The translations under genes and the position numbers were made by a program. Shown here one piece after another: positions 16,247-25,127 of a stretch of DNA of 64,000 bases. The first letter of the stretch is position 1; every line of letters starts with the position of its first letter. The notes under the pieces were generated by a model. It did not search any database. It was not told where the DNA came from and was given only the letters and a program-made list of their open reading frames with translations. This DNA is from Bin5 sp965242905 (lineage in GTDB: Bacteria > Chloroflexota > Anaerolineae > Caldilineales > Caldilineaceae): assembly GCA_965242905.1 (NCBI GenBank), contig CBDETM010000002.1:2232001-2296000 (forward strand), written 5' to 3'.

Positions 16247-19096
16247 ATGAATCGCACGCTATCACTCGACGGCAGCTGGCAGGTCATCTTCGACGATGAC
16301 AACAAGGGCCGGACGCTGAACTGGCAGGATCGGGAACGGTTCCACAGCTACCACGCCGTCGAGGAGGTTACGGTCCCCGCCTGCCTGGAGGAGTTCAGGC
16401 AGGACTACGAGGGCGCTGCGTGGTACGGCAGGAGCTTCCATCTGCCGGCGGAGTGGGAGGGCAGGACGGTCCGGGTCCGGTTCGATGCGGTCAACTACCG
16501 GGCGGAGGTGTGGGTCAACGGTGAGGCGGCGGGCGCGCATGAAGGCGGCTATACCGGCTTCGAGCTGGAGGTCGGTGACCTCCTGGATGCGGGCGCTGAG
16601 AACTTCATGGCGGTGCGGGTGATCACGCCGTTGATCACCCGTGACGTCGTGATCGACGGGCTGGGGCGGGACGACATGCCGCACTGGCGCGGCGCCATCG
16701 CCGGCGGGATCTGGCAGCCGGTTTCGCTGATCGCCACTGACGCGGTCTACATTGAGAGCGCATTTGTAACGGGCGATGTCAGCTCGGGCGATGTGCGGGT
16801 GGAGCTGGCGCTGCGTAATACCAGCCTCAAGACACAGAGAGCCGAAATTCAGTGTGCGATCACGGCTTGGGCAGACGGCGGGACCGCAGGCTCGGTCAGT
16901 GCAGAACATAACCTGCGGCCGGGCAATAGCGAGGTGACGCTGGAACTGAACGTGGCCGGCCACAGGCTGTGGCAGCTGGATGATCCCTTCCTCTACCTGG
17001 CGACGACCAGCGTGCAGCTGGCGGACGGGCTTTCGGAGCGGGTGGAGACGCGGTTCGGTTTTCGCGAGTTCACGGCCGAGGGCAAGAGCTTCTATCTCAA
17101 CGGAAAGAAGATCGTTCTGAAGACGACCTTCAACGAGGCCTTCTACCCCCATTCGCTGGCCTATCCGCGGGACCTGGAGCTGCTCCGGAAGGAGTTCAGG
17201 CTGATCAAAGAGGGCAACATCAACATGGTGCGGCCCTGGCGCAAGCCGCAGCCGCCGGTGGTCTACGATATGGCGGATGAGATGGGCGTGCTGTACGTGG
17301 GCGCGCTGCCGGTCGAGTGCATGGACAACTGGCCGCAGATTACGCCCTATACGCGGCAGCGGATCGAGAACGAGGTGTCGGAGATGGTGCTGCGCGACCG
17401 CAACCATCCCTCAATCGTCATCTGGGAGATGTTCAACGAGATCCTGCGGGACGGGCTGAAACGGCTGCGGCACACGACTTCGCTGAAGGCGCGCGAGCTG
17501 GATCCCACACGGCTGATTATCGACGAGGCCGGCGGCTTTGCCGGTCTGTGCAGCGTCTATCTGCCCGGTTCATACGAGCCGACGCTGATCAACGACGTCC
17601 ACGACTACCCGGGCACGCCGTTCGCGCAGGAGAACTACGACAATCTGATGCTGCTGGGCAAGACGGAAGCGGAGCTGGCGGCGATGGGGCGCACGAGTTT
17701 GGGCCGGCACACGCGCAGCCATATCGAGCCCGGCCTGCTGACCAACATTTCCGAGTTGGGCTACGGCAGCATCCCCGACCTGGAAGCCAATATGGCCCAA
17801 TACCGCCGCGAGGGCAACCCCATCACGCCGGACTACCGCATCCATGAGCGTCTGCACGACTCCTACCTGGCGGTCTATGAACGGACGGGGCTGGAGGAGG
17901 TCTTCCCGACGTTTCACGATTTCATGCTGGCCTGCCAGGAGGTTCACTACACCGGCAACAAGCTGATGGCTGAGGCCTGCCGCATTAACGGCGACATCGC
18001 CGGTATCGGCATCCATTCGCTCAACGACGGCGACTGGATTGTGGGGGCAGGACTGATCGACAATTTTCGCAACCCCAAGCGCGCCTACTATGCGATCCAG
18101 GAGACCTTTGCCGACCGCTATATCGCAGTTCGTCCGAGCCGGCAGAATGTCTACTCGGGGCAGGATGTGCAGATCCTGCTGACGTCGGTCAATGACGAAG
18201 AGGCTGTGACGGGGACGCTCTCGCTGCAGGTCACGGCCGGCGACGGGCGGCGCGTGCTGGATCACAGCGAAGAGACGACGCTGCCGGCGGGGATCGTTGA
18301 TCTGGGCGAGTACGGCGTTGCCACCGACGGGTTGGCGGGGCGCTGCCTGGTCGAGGTCACGTTTGCTGCCGACGCTGAGACGGTTGCGCGTAACTGCTCC
18401 AGCTTCTATGTGCTGGAGCAGGCGGGATCGGCCCTTCCCGGGCAGGAGGTCGCGCTGATCGATCTCGACGGCGCGCTGGGCGCGTACCTGGCCGGCTCTG
18501 ACCTGCGTTCGACGCCGTTTTCGGGGGATACGCCGCGTAGTCAACGGACGCTGGTGAATCTGAATGGTTGGGGCGGTGAGGAGCTGCCGGTCTTCGCCGA
18601 ACTGGCGCAGTGGGTCAGCGGCGGCGGGACGGCTGTTTTCCTCGGCATGCCGCCGGAGGACGCCCTGGGAACCAAATTTCGCATGGAGAAATTCCTTTCA
18701 AAGGGTATTCTCCTGCCGTTCGCGGTGACCTATTACAGCGGCAAGGGTCTGTGGACGCCGTGCAGCCACGTTGTGCGCGAGCATCCGGTCTACGACGGTC
18801 TGCCGTCGGCCTGTCTGATGGGGCAGGAGTACCGCGACGTGGTTTCACGCTGGTCGATCGTGACGCCGGAGACGGACTGGATCAGCGGCAACGTCACCTA
18901 TGACTGGTACGCCGGTCTGAAGCACAAGCAGAACTACACCGGCGTGACCGCGGCCTTCCACGGGGCCGACCTTACGGAGATTGCGCATGGTGAAGGCCGG
19001 TACATCCTGTGTACGCACCGGCTCGTCGAAAACCTCGGTAAAGATCCGGTGGCGGAGCGGCTGTTCGGTAACCTGGTGGGCTGGGCTTTAGGGTAG
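16247..19096 (+). CDS. Glycoside hydrolase family 2 (beta-galactosidase/glucuronidase-like)
   Basis: 949 aa from the ATG at 16247 (AGGA upstream). The layout is that of GH2: an N-terminal sugar-binding jelly roll (LDGSWQVIFDDDN, AWYGRSFHLPAEW, VNYRAEVWVNGE), an Ig-like domain, a TIM barrel, and extra C-terminal beta domains. NHPSIVIWEMFNE gives the acid/base Glu398; ISELGYG near Glu503 is the probable nucleophile region. No signal peptide, so it is likely cytoplasmic and works on sugars brought in by the ABC systems, perhaps after desulfation. The region after about residue 730 resembles a class-I glutamine-amidotransferase-like/ThuA fold seen in some GH2 relatives (weak inference). Confidence 0.88.
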   Translation: MNRTLSLDGSWQVIFDDDNKGRTLNWQDRERFHSYHAVEEVTVPACLEEFRQDYEGAAWYGRSFHLPAEWEGRTVRVRFDAVNYRAEVWVNGEAAGAHEGGYTGFELEVGDLLDAGAENFMAVRVITPLITRDVVIDGLGRDDMPHWRGAIAGGIWQPVSLIATDAVYIESAFVTGDVSSGDVRVELALRNTSLKTQRAEIQCAITAWADGGTAGSVSAEHNLRPGNSEVTLELNVAGHRLWQLDDPFLYLATTSVQLADGLSERVETRFGFREFTAEGKSFYLNGKKIVLKTTFNEAFYPHSLAYPRDLELLRKEFRLIKEGNINMVRPWRKPQPPVVYDMADEMGVLYVGALPVECMDNWPQITPYTRQRIENEVSEMVLRDRNHPSIVIWEMFNEILRDGLKRLRHTTSLKARELDPTRLIIDEAGGFAGLCSVYLPGSYEPTLINDVHDYPGTPFAQENYDNLMLLGKTEAELAAMGRTSLGRHTRSHIEPGLLTNISELGYGSIPDLEANMAQYRREGNPITPDYRIHERLHDSYLAVYERTGLEEVFPTFHDFMLACQEVHYTGNKLMAEACRINGDIAGIGIHSLNDGDWIVGAGLIDNFRNPKRAYYAIQETFADRYIAVRPSRQNVYSGQDVQILLTSVNDEEAVTGTLSLQVTAGDGRRVLDHSEETTLPAGIVDLGEYGVATDGLAGRCLVEVTFAADAETVARNCSSFYVLEQAGSALPGQEVALIDLDGALGAYLAGSDLRSTPFSGDTPRSQRTLVNLNGWGGEELPVFAELAQWVSGGGTAVFLGMPPEDALGTKFRMEKFLSKGILLPFAVTYYSGKGLWTPCSHVVREHPVYDGLPSACLMGQEYRDVVSRWSIVTPETDWISGNVTYDWYAGLKHKQNYTGVTAAFHGADLTEIAHGEGRYILCTHRLVENLGKDPVAERLFGNLVGWALG

Positions 19097-19120
19097 TAGG
19101 CAGTTTCCGGTTTTTTTGCA
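19094..19120 (+). repeat. Short heptamer-like tract after the GH2 stop
   Basis: TAGTAGGCA GTTTCCG GTTTTTTT follows the stop with 7-bp spacing of the G. It is a weaker member of the heptamer family. Confidence 0.4.
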
Positions 19121-19135
19121 GCTTCAGGAGACAGT

Positions 19136-20083
19136 ATGAGCAGACTAGCGCATGATGAGATTCCGTTTGAACTGTTCGCGAGTTTCGAACGTATCAGGGA
19201 GGGCAACCCGGTCTTTTTCTGTGAGCCGCCGGAGTGGGCTGCGGCCGCGCATGCGATCGTTGTGGGCGAGACGGTCCACTACCTGTGGGGCAGGCGCAGG
19301 AAGGACAACTTCTGGGTGCTGATGCACAGCACGGCGCCGACGAGCGACCCTGCGGCCGTTACCCACGACCCGAGGAATCCCGTCCTGGTGCCCTCGGATG
19401 CCGGGTTCGACGATTTCACCACCGAGTACCCTTTCCCCTTCCTCAATCCGGCCGACGACAGGTTTTATGTCTACTATCTCGGCCGGCGGCTCAAGCCGCC
19501 CAAGCAGACGGGGCTATTGGTGGGCGACGGGGATTTCGGCGTGTGGACACGCGTGCGTCCGACGCCGGTGATTGCGGCGGACACGACGTACGAGAGTGCA
19601 GGCTCGTCGCACCCTTCCATGGCAATCGACGGCGACACGATCCACATCATCTACACGGGCGAGTCGGAGGGGCCGCCGGTCATCTGCCACGCGACCGCGC
19701 CGACCAGCAACCCCGCGGCCGTCACCAAGGACGCGGCCAATCCGATATTCAGCGGCAGCGGTTTGGCGTGGGACAGCGGCGGCGTGCGCGAGGCGGAGAT
19801 CTTCAAGGGTCCGCGCTATTTCCACATTCTGTACGGCGGGCGGGCGGACGACAGCGAGGTGTGGCAGATCGGGCACGTGCGCACGCGGGACTTCCGCAGC
19901 TTTGAGGCGAACCCGCACAACCCGATCTTCACGCCCGCCGCGGCGCGCGGGGCATGGGACTGCGACGGTATTCTGACGCCGCAGGTCTTTGAGGCCGGGG
20001 ACGCCTACTACATGCTCTATGCGGGCCGGAAGGGAAGGGAGTGGCAGAGCGGCCTTGCCAGAGCAGGCAGACCGGGTAGTTAG
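19136..20083 (+). CDS. GH43/GH32/GH130-like five-bladed beta-propeller protein
   Basis: 315 aa, AGGAG upstream of the ATG. Repeated blade-like units of Y-x-M-x-Y/HSTAPTSDP type: VHYLWGRRRKDNFWVLMHSTAPTS, YVYYLGRRL, IHIIYTGES...VICHATAPTSNPAAVT, FHILYGGRA and YYMLYAGRKG. This is typical of five-bladed propeller glycosidases and phosphorylases. Catalytic acids cannot be fixed with confidence; Asp/Glu in DDFTTEYPFPF and in GGVREAEIFKG are candidates. No signal peptide. It lies 39 bp after the GH2 gene and probably acts with it on the same imported glycan. Confidence 0.7.
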   Translation: MSRLAHDEIPFELFASFERIREGNPVFFCEPPEWAAAAHAIVVGETVHYLWGRRRKDNFWVLMHSTAPTSDPAAVTHDPRNPVLVPSDAGFDDFTTEYPFPFLNPADDRFYVYYLGRRLKPPKQTGLLVGDGDFGVWTRVRPTPVIAADTTYESAGSSHPSMAIDGDTIHIIYTGESEGPPVICHATAPTSNPAAVTKDAANPIFSGSGLAWDSGGVREAEIFKGPRYFHILYGGRADDSEVWQIGHVRTRDFRSFEANPHNPIFTPAAARGAWDCDGILTPQVFEAGDAYYMLYAGRKGREWQSGLARAGRPGS

Positions 20084-20144
20084 CGAGTCGGAACCGGATT
20101 CAGGAACTGCGTCTAACACGGCACCGTCTATCGTTCCTGGAAAT

Positions 20145-20172
20145 GAAAAATGCAGAGCTTAAGCGCTCTGCA
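20145..20172 (-). terminator. Terminator for tRNA-Lys
   Basis: On the minus strand the stem TGCAGAGC...GCTCTGCA (20151-20172) is followed by TTTTTC. It lies about 50 bases beyond the tRNA 3' end. Confidence 0.75.
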
Positions 20173-20219
20173 TCGCGTGCGCCTGATGCGGTCATAGGCG
20201 CATTATTCACTCTCCTCAA

Positions 20220-20292
20220 TGAGCCCCCTGGGACTCGAACCCAGAACCCACGGCTTAAAAGGCCGTTGCTCTACCAATTGAGCTAGGGACCC
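20220..20292 (-). tRNA. tRNA-Lys (anticodon TTT)
   Basis: 73-nt cloverleaf. The acceptor GGGTCCC pairs with GGGGCTC (one G-U), the D arm is GCTCAATTGGTAGAGC, the anticodon stem ACGGC/GCCGT has loop CTTTTAA, and the T arm is TGGGTTCGAGTCCCA; discriminator A. CCA is not encoded. Confidence 0.97.
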
Positions 20293-20390
20293 GCGACAAC
20301 AGCCCTCAATTCTAGCCTACGGGGTAGATGAGGGCAAAATTTGACCCCAGGAAAACAGAGCGGCTGCATGTTCAACAGGCACGGTCCAGG

Positions 20391-21125
20391 CTAAAGGATC
20401 GGCGGCTCATCGGTGTAGTATTCGTCGCGCAGAGAATCGGCCTGGACGATCCAACTGACGAAGTCGAGCTCTTCGCCTGCGAGGTGGGCGGGGATGATGC
20501 GGGCCAGCTCGTCGGGCGTGCGCTCGGCCAGCTGGCGGTATGTGAAGATGCCGGCGGCGTAGAGCTCATCCTCAAACACCTGATCGATGCCGGCGATACG
20601 GGTCAGATCTTCGGGCAGCGGACCGTCGTAGACCGCGCCGATGCGGTTGTTGGCCTGGGCCAACAACCGGGCCTGCTCGGTCCAGGCGTGTGTGTCGCTG
20701 CCGGGCAGGGCCCTGGTAATCTGTTGGAGCGATTCGGCGTCGACGCGGGAGAGCTGGTCCCAGGTAAAGATGCCGACCTGATAGAGGCGCCGCTCGTAGA
20801 GGCCGCCGATGCCGTAGACGGCGGTGAGGTTGTCCGGCCGGTTCGAAAGGTTCTGTGCCGGAGGTGGTTCGGGCCGTGCATCGTTGCGGGCGCGGCGGCG
20901 TCCCGATTGTGCGTTCGCGGCGGCTGCCGGCCCCGGCGGCGCGCCGTAGGTTTGTGCGGGCGGACCTTCGGGCAGCGGCTGCGTACCTCGCGCGGCTGAT
21001 GCCATCGCGGACAGATCGATCCGGCGGCGGCGTCCACGATACCAGACCCATTCGACCAGGGTCGAGCTTACCCAGCCGAAGAGCAGGCCGACCAGAATAT
21101 AACCGAGCAGGCTTGTCAGATCCAT
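20391..21125 (-). CDS. Membrane-anchored protein with two helix-hairpin-helix modules
   Basis: 244 aa from the ATG at 21125, preceded by GGGAG; the longer frame to 21188 has no RBS. One N-terminal TM helix (LTSLLGYILVGLLFGWVSST), then a basic Pro/Ala-rich linker (about 35-85). Two HhH-like units follow: VYGIGGLYERRLYQVGIFTW with QLSRVDAESLQQI, and RIAGIDQVFEDELYAAGIFT with QLAERTPDELARI. Such units are annotated in many bacteria as 'predicted flap endonuclease-1-like' HhH proteins, but no nuclease residues are present. A role in binding DNA or nucleoprotein at the membrane is possible. Confidence 0.75.
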   Translation of the reverse strand: MDLTSLLGYILVGLLFGWVSSTLVEWVWYRGRRRRIDLSAMASAARGTQPLPEGPPAQTYGAPPGPAAAANAQSGRRRARNDARPEPPPAQNLSNRPDNLTAVYGIGGLYERRLYQVGIFTWDQLSRVDAESLQQITRALPGSDTHAWTEQARLLAQANNRIGAVYDGPLPEDLTRIAGIDQVFEDELYAAGIFTYRQLAERTPDELARIIPAHLAGEELDFVSWIVQADSLRDEYYTDEPPIL

Positions 21126-21511
21126 CGCTACTCCCGTGCGCCCCGAAGAAGAGAGACACAGCTGAAAATTAGTGTATCCCGCGCCCAAATGGTTGTCAAA
21201 ACGCTATTCTGATGGGGATGCGACCCAGTTCTGGGGGTGGAGGCAGTCTGGGGGGAATTGAAAGCCAGCGGTGGCTGAAAAGGTTTGCCGGTTCTTGGGT
21301 AGACACAGGGCTGTTTTGGGGGGAAACTGTTGGGTTGGCACGATTGTTGGGAAGAACCATCTCGGCGGGCTAGTCAGGCGGGCGATGCAGGGGCGCAGGC
21401 CCGAAGGCGAGGAGAGCGTGAAGAGGAGAGAGTGACACCATTGGTCTGCCGGAGATGGGAACGGTAAATGCACGTAGCCTGGTTGCTTTCGGAGGTATAC
21501 GTATTCTCGTT
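21126..21511. other. Repeat-bearing intergenic stretch
   Basis: No gene seen. 21218-21290 (CCCAGTTCTGGGGGTGG...) resembles 48868-48930, and 21405-21432 holds a copy of the GAGGAGAGAGTGAAG purine repeat also found inside two coding sequences. Confidence 0.5.
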
Positions 21512-21582
21512 CCCCATATTGGGATGCACGCTCAGGGCAGCTTTGACGATCCGTTGACGGCTGAGGGCCCATAGGCTAGAAT
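21512..21582 (+). promoter_or_regulatory. Promoter with upstream CCCCATATTGGGATGCAC element (RraA-like gene)
   Basis: The element at 21512-21530 is a variant of CCCCCATTTTGGGATGCACC. TTGACG (21554-21559), 17 bp and TAGAAT (21577-21582) follow. The spacer and -10 (GAGGGCCCATAGGCTAGAAT) are identical to those of the amidohydrolase promoter at 24962-24990. Confidence 0.75.
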
Positions 21583-21746
21583 TGTCTTGGAATGTAGGTG
21601 CCCTCAAGAGTCCGAGCTTCCGGACATATAGGCTGCGATTTTGGGTCCATGCAAAGGCGGATTTCACAATAGCATCAGGACGCCTCTTGCGACCGGCTTC
21701 GCGGTCAGAATTCAGGGAGGCTGGTTCCCCCGCTTTCACTCCCCGT

Positions 21747-21782
21747 GAAAACTACCCGTCGAACTGTCGACAGGTAGTTTTC
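21747..21782 (+). promoter_or_regulatory. Long hairpin in the RraA leader
   Basis: GAAAACTACC (21747-21756) pairs with 21773-21782, then one mismatch and five more pairs around ACTG. It ends 35 bases before the ATG, with no U-run beyond TTTTC. It could be an operator or a leader attenuator. Confidence 0.55.
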
Positions 21783-21816
21783 CTCCCAATTCTCATTCCA
21801 AAAGGAGAAACGCAAA

Positions 21817-22548
21817 ATGAGTGAGAGCATCTACGCGTCAGTAGACGTCTCGCAGCAGACCCTCGACCGTTTCAAGAATGTGGCTACCGCGAACGTATGG
21901 GACATCCTCCTCAGGCACTCCGGTGTCTATTTTTCCTTCATGGATAATGTTCGTCTCCGGACCCCGGGCGAGAGGCTGGCCGCGCGTGCCCGCACATTGC
22001 GCTACCTGCCTCCACGTCCGGATTTGCAGGCGAGAGTGCATGTCGGCGAGCAGTCTCCGGAGTACCTGGCTATGGCCCGCTGCGGCCCCGGTGACGTGCT
22101 CGTTTGTGACGTGATGGGCGATTCCCGCCCTTGTATCTTCGGTGATGTCAAGGCGCTGCAATTGAAGATGAACAACGCCGACGGCATCGTCACCGACGGC
22201 AGCATTCGCGACCTGGATGTCATAAAGGAGGAGGAGTTCGGGCTGATCATCTATGCCCGCGATCGAACGCCCCGCGGCGGCGTCCCCTACGCCATTCCTG
22301 CACAGGAGAATGTGGAGATTCAGTGCGGCGGGGCCTTGGTGTGCCCCGGCGATGTACTGGTCGGGGATGCGGATGGCGTGGTTGTCGTGCCCTCCTGGTT
22401 TGCGGATGAGTGCATCGAGCTTACGGAAGAGTATGAGGCGGAGGAGACAAGGATCAAGAATCGTATCCTTGCTGAAGGGGTGGTGCCCGGTAGATACTAC
22501 ACGCCGCCGGCGCCGGGGAGTTACGCGCGGGCCGGCCAAGAAGAATAG
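21817..22548 (+). CDS. RraA-family protein (4-hydroxy-4-methyl-2-oxoglutarate aldolase-like)
   Basis: 243 aa, AAAGGAG before the ATG. It matches the RraA/HMG-aldolase fold: GDVLVCDVMGDSRPCIFGDV and NADGIVTDGSIRDLDVIKE, the latter holding the Arg-Asp pair that binds substrate and metal in the aldolases, then PRGGVPYAIPAQENVEIQCG and a final VVVVPSWFADE. The aldolases split 4-hydroxy-4-methyl-2-oxoglutarate or oxaloacetate in aromatic breakdown; the RNase E inhibitor branch is usually ~160 aa, so the extra C-terminal length favours the enzyme branch. It shares a promoter type with the two amidohydrolases opposite, fitting one catabolic route. Confidence 0.85.
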   Translation: MSESIYASVDVSQQTLDRFKNVATANVWDILLRHSGVYFSFMDNVRLRTPGERLAARARTLRYLPPRPDLQARVHVGEQSPEYLAMARCGPGDVLVCDVMGDSRPCIFGDVKALQLKMNNADGIVTDGSIRDLDVIKEEEFGLIIYARDRTPRGGVPYAIPAQENVEIQCGGALVCPGDVLVGDADGVVVVPSWFADECIELTEEYEAEETRIKNRILAEGVVPGRYYTPPAPGSYARAGQEE

Positions 22549-22593
22549 CCGATATCGCGCCGCAATGAAGGCTGCGCCGGTCCTGCTGTTGCG

Positions 22594-23724
22594 CTAAGGC
22601 AGCCTGTAGAACCGGCGCGCGTTTTCGGACATGATGTTTCGTCTGACCTCAAACGGGAGCGTACCCGGAAGGGCGCGGTCGGGCGAGTCAAAGTCCCAGT
22701 GGGGGTAGTCGGTGGCGAACATGAGCCGGCTTCCACCGTCCAGGTGTTCAAGAATCTGCTCAAGGTGACGCGGCTGCCGCGGCTCTTCCATGGGTTGGGT
22801 CGTGAACCAGAAGTGCTCCAGGATGTATTCGGAGGGCGCCTTTTTCAGGAAGGGCACTTCGGCTTTGAGCCGTTTCCAGCTTCTGTCCATGCGCCAGGCA
22901 AAGGCGGGGACCCAGGCAAAGCCGCCTTCGATAATGATGATACGAAGCCCAGGGAAGTGCTCAAATACGCCTTCGCAGACGAAGCTGGCGATATGGGCCT
23001 GGTAGGCTTGGGGCATACCGCAGTGATCTTCAAGGTAGTATGAGGGCCAGCCGCCGGCAGTGAGTGGATGGCCGCCCTGGCCGCCGACGTGGATGCCGAT
23101 CGGCAGGTCGTATTCGAGGGCGGCTTCGTACATCTTCCAGTACTTGCGCTTGCCGAGAGGTTCACTGGTGCGGACGACCGTGAGAACCTGCACGAATCCG
23201 GGGTGGCTGCCGCGGCGGTGAATCTCTTGCGCGGCCAGTTCCCCATCTTCATAGTTGACCAGAATCGAAGCGCGCAGCCGCGGTTCGGGTTCGAGCCATT
23301 CGGCGACCTGGTAGTCGTTGACGGCGCGGGCCAGTTGGGCACCATATTCCATGTTCAGCTGGCCGCCGGCGCCGGCAAGGGGATTCAGGATGCCGTACTC
23401 AATGTCCCAGGCGTCGAGCAGCTGGAGCCGCATGAAGTCGAGGTCGGTGCCAGGTGGGCGCCCGTTCGGGGGCCAGGCATCGACACGGGCGGCATTGCGA
23501 TGGAAGCGGGGATAGGAGCCGCCATGCAGGCCGCGCATGTAATGGGCGCGCTGACCGAACATTCTGTGGAAGTCCTGCCATTCCGGCGAGAGGTAGTCGG
23601 TGATTATCTGCCTGAAAACCGGGTCAATGTGCACGTCAAAGTTATGGATGTCGGTGTCAATGACGGACAGCCCAGCCTTTTTCGGGACATGCGGCTGCGT
23701 GGTCGTTTCCAGCTCGACTGTCAT
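22594..23724 (-). CDS. Amidohydrolase 2 family (ACMSD-like TIM barrel)
   Basis: 376 aa. Metal-ligand motif D-x-D-I-H at the start (SVIDTDIHNFD), a mid-barrel PIGIHVGGQGG His, then FEHFPGLRIIIIEGGFAWVPAF and a C-terminal MFATDYPHWDFDSPD with the catalytic Asp. This is the amidohydrolase_2 group, related to ACMSD and gamma-resorcylate decarboxylase, which hydrolyse or decarboxylate ring-derived acids. Its start overlaps the stop of the next gene upstream by 4 bp (ATGA), so the two are translationally coupled. The two are close paralogues. Confidence 0.88.
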   Translation of the reverse strand: MTVELETTTQPHVPKKAGLSVIDTDIHNFDVHIDPVFRQIITDYLSPEWQDFHRMFGQRAHYMRGLHGGSYPRFHRNAARVDAWPPNGRPPGTDLDFMRLQLLDAWDIEYGILNPLAGAGGQLNMEYGAQLARAVNDYQVAEWLEPEPRLRASILVNYEDGELAAQEIHRRGSHPGFVQVLTVVRTSEPLGKRKYWKMYEAALEYDLPIGIHVGGQGGHPLTAGGWPSYYLEDHCGMPQAYQAHIASFVCEGVFEHFPGLRIIIIEGGFAWVPAFAWRMDRSWKRLKAEVPFLKKAPSEYILEHFWFTTQPMEEPRQPRHLEQILEHLDGGSRLMFATDYPHWDFDSPDRALPGTLPFEVRRNIMSENARRFYRLP

Positions 23725-24902
23725 GATGGTTCTCCATTGAATCGATAGAAGGCGCGGGCGTTCTCAGACCAGACGTTGGCGTGCAGGGGTTCAGGCAGGG
23801 TTGCGGGCCAGGCATCTTCGTCGCGATCAAAGTGCCAGTGCGGGTAGTCGGTGGCAAACATGAGCATTGTATCGGACTCCATCTGCTCGATCGCTTGAAG
23901 AATATAGCCGGGGTCGGGCGGCGTGTCGACAGGTTGAACCGTAAGGCGAATGTGATCGCGAATGTAGTCGGATGGCGGACGTCTGACCCAGGGTACATTT
24001 GAACGCAGCCCTTTCCACTCCTTGTCCAGCCGCCACATCAGCGGAGGCATCCAGGCGAAACCGCCTTCGATCAGCGCAATGCGCAGGTCGGGGAAACGAT
24101 CGAAGACCCCTTCGGCGACGAGACTGATTACCTGGGACTGGAAGACCGGCGCCATATTGGCATACTCTTCGAGGTAGGTCGAAGGCCAGCCCACAGGGCT
24201 GGGGGGGTGGCCCGGCGATCCGCCGTAGTGTATGCCGATGACGAGATCGTGTTCAACTGCGGCCGCGTAGAGTGGATCATAAAATCGATTGCCGTAGGGA
24301 ATGAAAGAGCGGACAGGCAGAACTACCTGGACAAACTGCGGGTGTGCCCCGAAACGATCGATCTCCCGGGCCGCACGGGCCGGAGACTGGCTGGGGACGA
24401 CAAGGGAACCGCGCAAGCGCGGTTCGGGTGTGAGCCATTCGTCGATCTGCCAGCGATTGACGGCTGTCGCCAGGTCGACGGCCAGGTCTTCCTGTTTGAC
24501 GCTCTGTGCACGAAACGCACAGTTGAGGATACCGATTTCCGTATTGAAGGGCGCAAGGGCCTGTTCGCGGACAAGCTCCAGGCTGGATCCGGCCGCGCCG
24601 CCACCCTGGGGCAGGCTGCCGGGGCGGGCCGAAATCGGTGCGCCGCGCGGGTAGTCGCCTCCAGACGGGCCGGGGTAGCCGGAAATACGAATGTACTCCT
24701 GCCAATAGTCAGGAAGGTAGGGTAGGAGTTGATCGATCGAGGAGAGTTCATTGTGGATGTCGCAGTCGATCACGGAGTGTGTGCGCGTATTAGGCAGGCG
24801 TTCTCTGCCGGGCGACTGAATGGCCTGGTCGCGATCCACAGTAGTGCGGCCGTTCCCTGATACCGTTTGCCCGGTGCCCGGCTTGTTGTCAACGGACCTC
24901 AT
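23721..24902 (-). CDS. Amidohydrolase 2 family, paralogue of its downstream neighbour
   Basis: 393 aa if it starts at the ATG at 24902, about 50 bases downstream of a strong promoter whose transcript excludes the longer frame to 24962. Shared features with the neighbour: SVIDCDIHNELSSID, VIGIHYGGSPGHPPSP, DRFPDLRIALIEGGFAWMPPLMWRLDKEW and MFATDYPHWHFDRDED. The N-terminal ~40 residues are unordered and not conserved, so the true start may be further in. Metal-dependent C-N hydrolase or decarboxylase; substrate unknown. First gene of a two-gene operon. Confidence 0.87.
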   Translation of the reverse strand: MRSVDNKPGTGQTVSGNGRTTVDRDQAIQSPGRERLPNTRTHSVIDCDIHNELSSIDQLLPYLPDYWQEYIRISGYPGPSGGDYPRGAPISARPGSLPQGGGAAGSSLELVREQALAPFNTEIGILNCAFRAQSVKQEDLAVDLATAVNRWQIDEWLTPEPRLRGSLVVPSQSPARAAREIDRFGAHPQFVQVVLPVRSFIPYGNRFYDPLYAAAVEHDLVIGIHYGGSPGHPPSPVGWPSTYLEEYANMAPVFQSQVISLVAEGVFDRFPDLRIALIEGGFAWMPPLMWRLDKEWKGLRSNVPWVRRPPSDYIRDHIRLTVQPVDTPPDPGYILQAIEQMESDTMLMFATDYPHWHFDRDEDAWPATLPEPLHANVWSENARAFYRFNGEPS

Positions 24903-24961
24903 ACTACATTCGACTCCGACTCTGACATTTTCAACAGGAGGACAGTTTCGCAGGCAAGGCA

Positions 24962-25025
24962 ATTCTAGCCTATGGGCCCTCTGTCGTCAACGAATCAGCA
25001 GGGAGGAGTCATCCCAAAATGGGGG
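24962..25025 (-). promoter_or_regulatory. Promoter with upstream CCCCCATTTTGGGATGAC element (amidohydrolase operon)
   Basis: On the minus strand: the element at 25025-25008, TTGACG (24990-24985), a 17-bp spacer, TAGAAT (24967-24962). Spacer and -10 are the same as at 21560-21582. The predicted start lies about 50 bases before the ATG at 24902. Confidence 0.78.
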
Positions 25026-25127
25026 ATATACTGAACGGGAGGTCAGGCGATAAAGGGGACAGAGAAAGGGAAGAAAGGCATTGGGTCGGAAGCGGTGCCG
25101 GCGGGCGAGATGCACGGGCGGCTGTGG

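Noticed and set aside
16262..17407. 381-codon minus-strand frame over the GH2 gene
   Set aside because: Shadow of the GH2 coding strand; His/Arg/Gln-rich with no domain.
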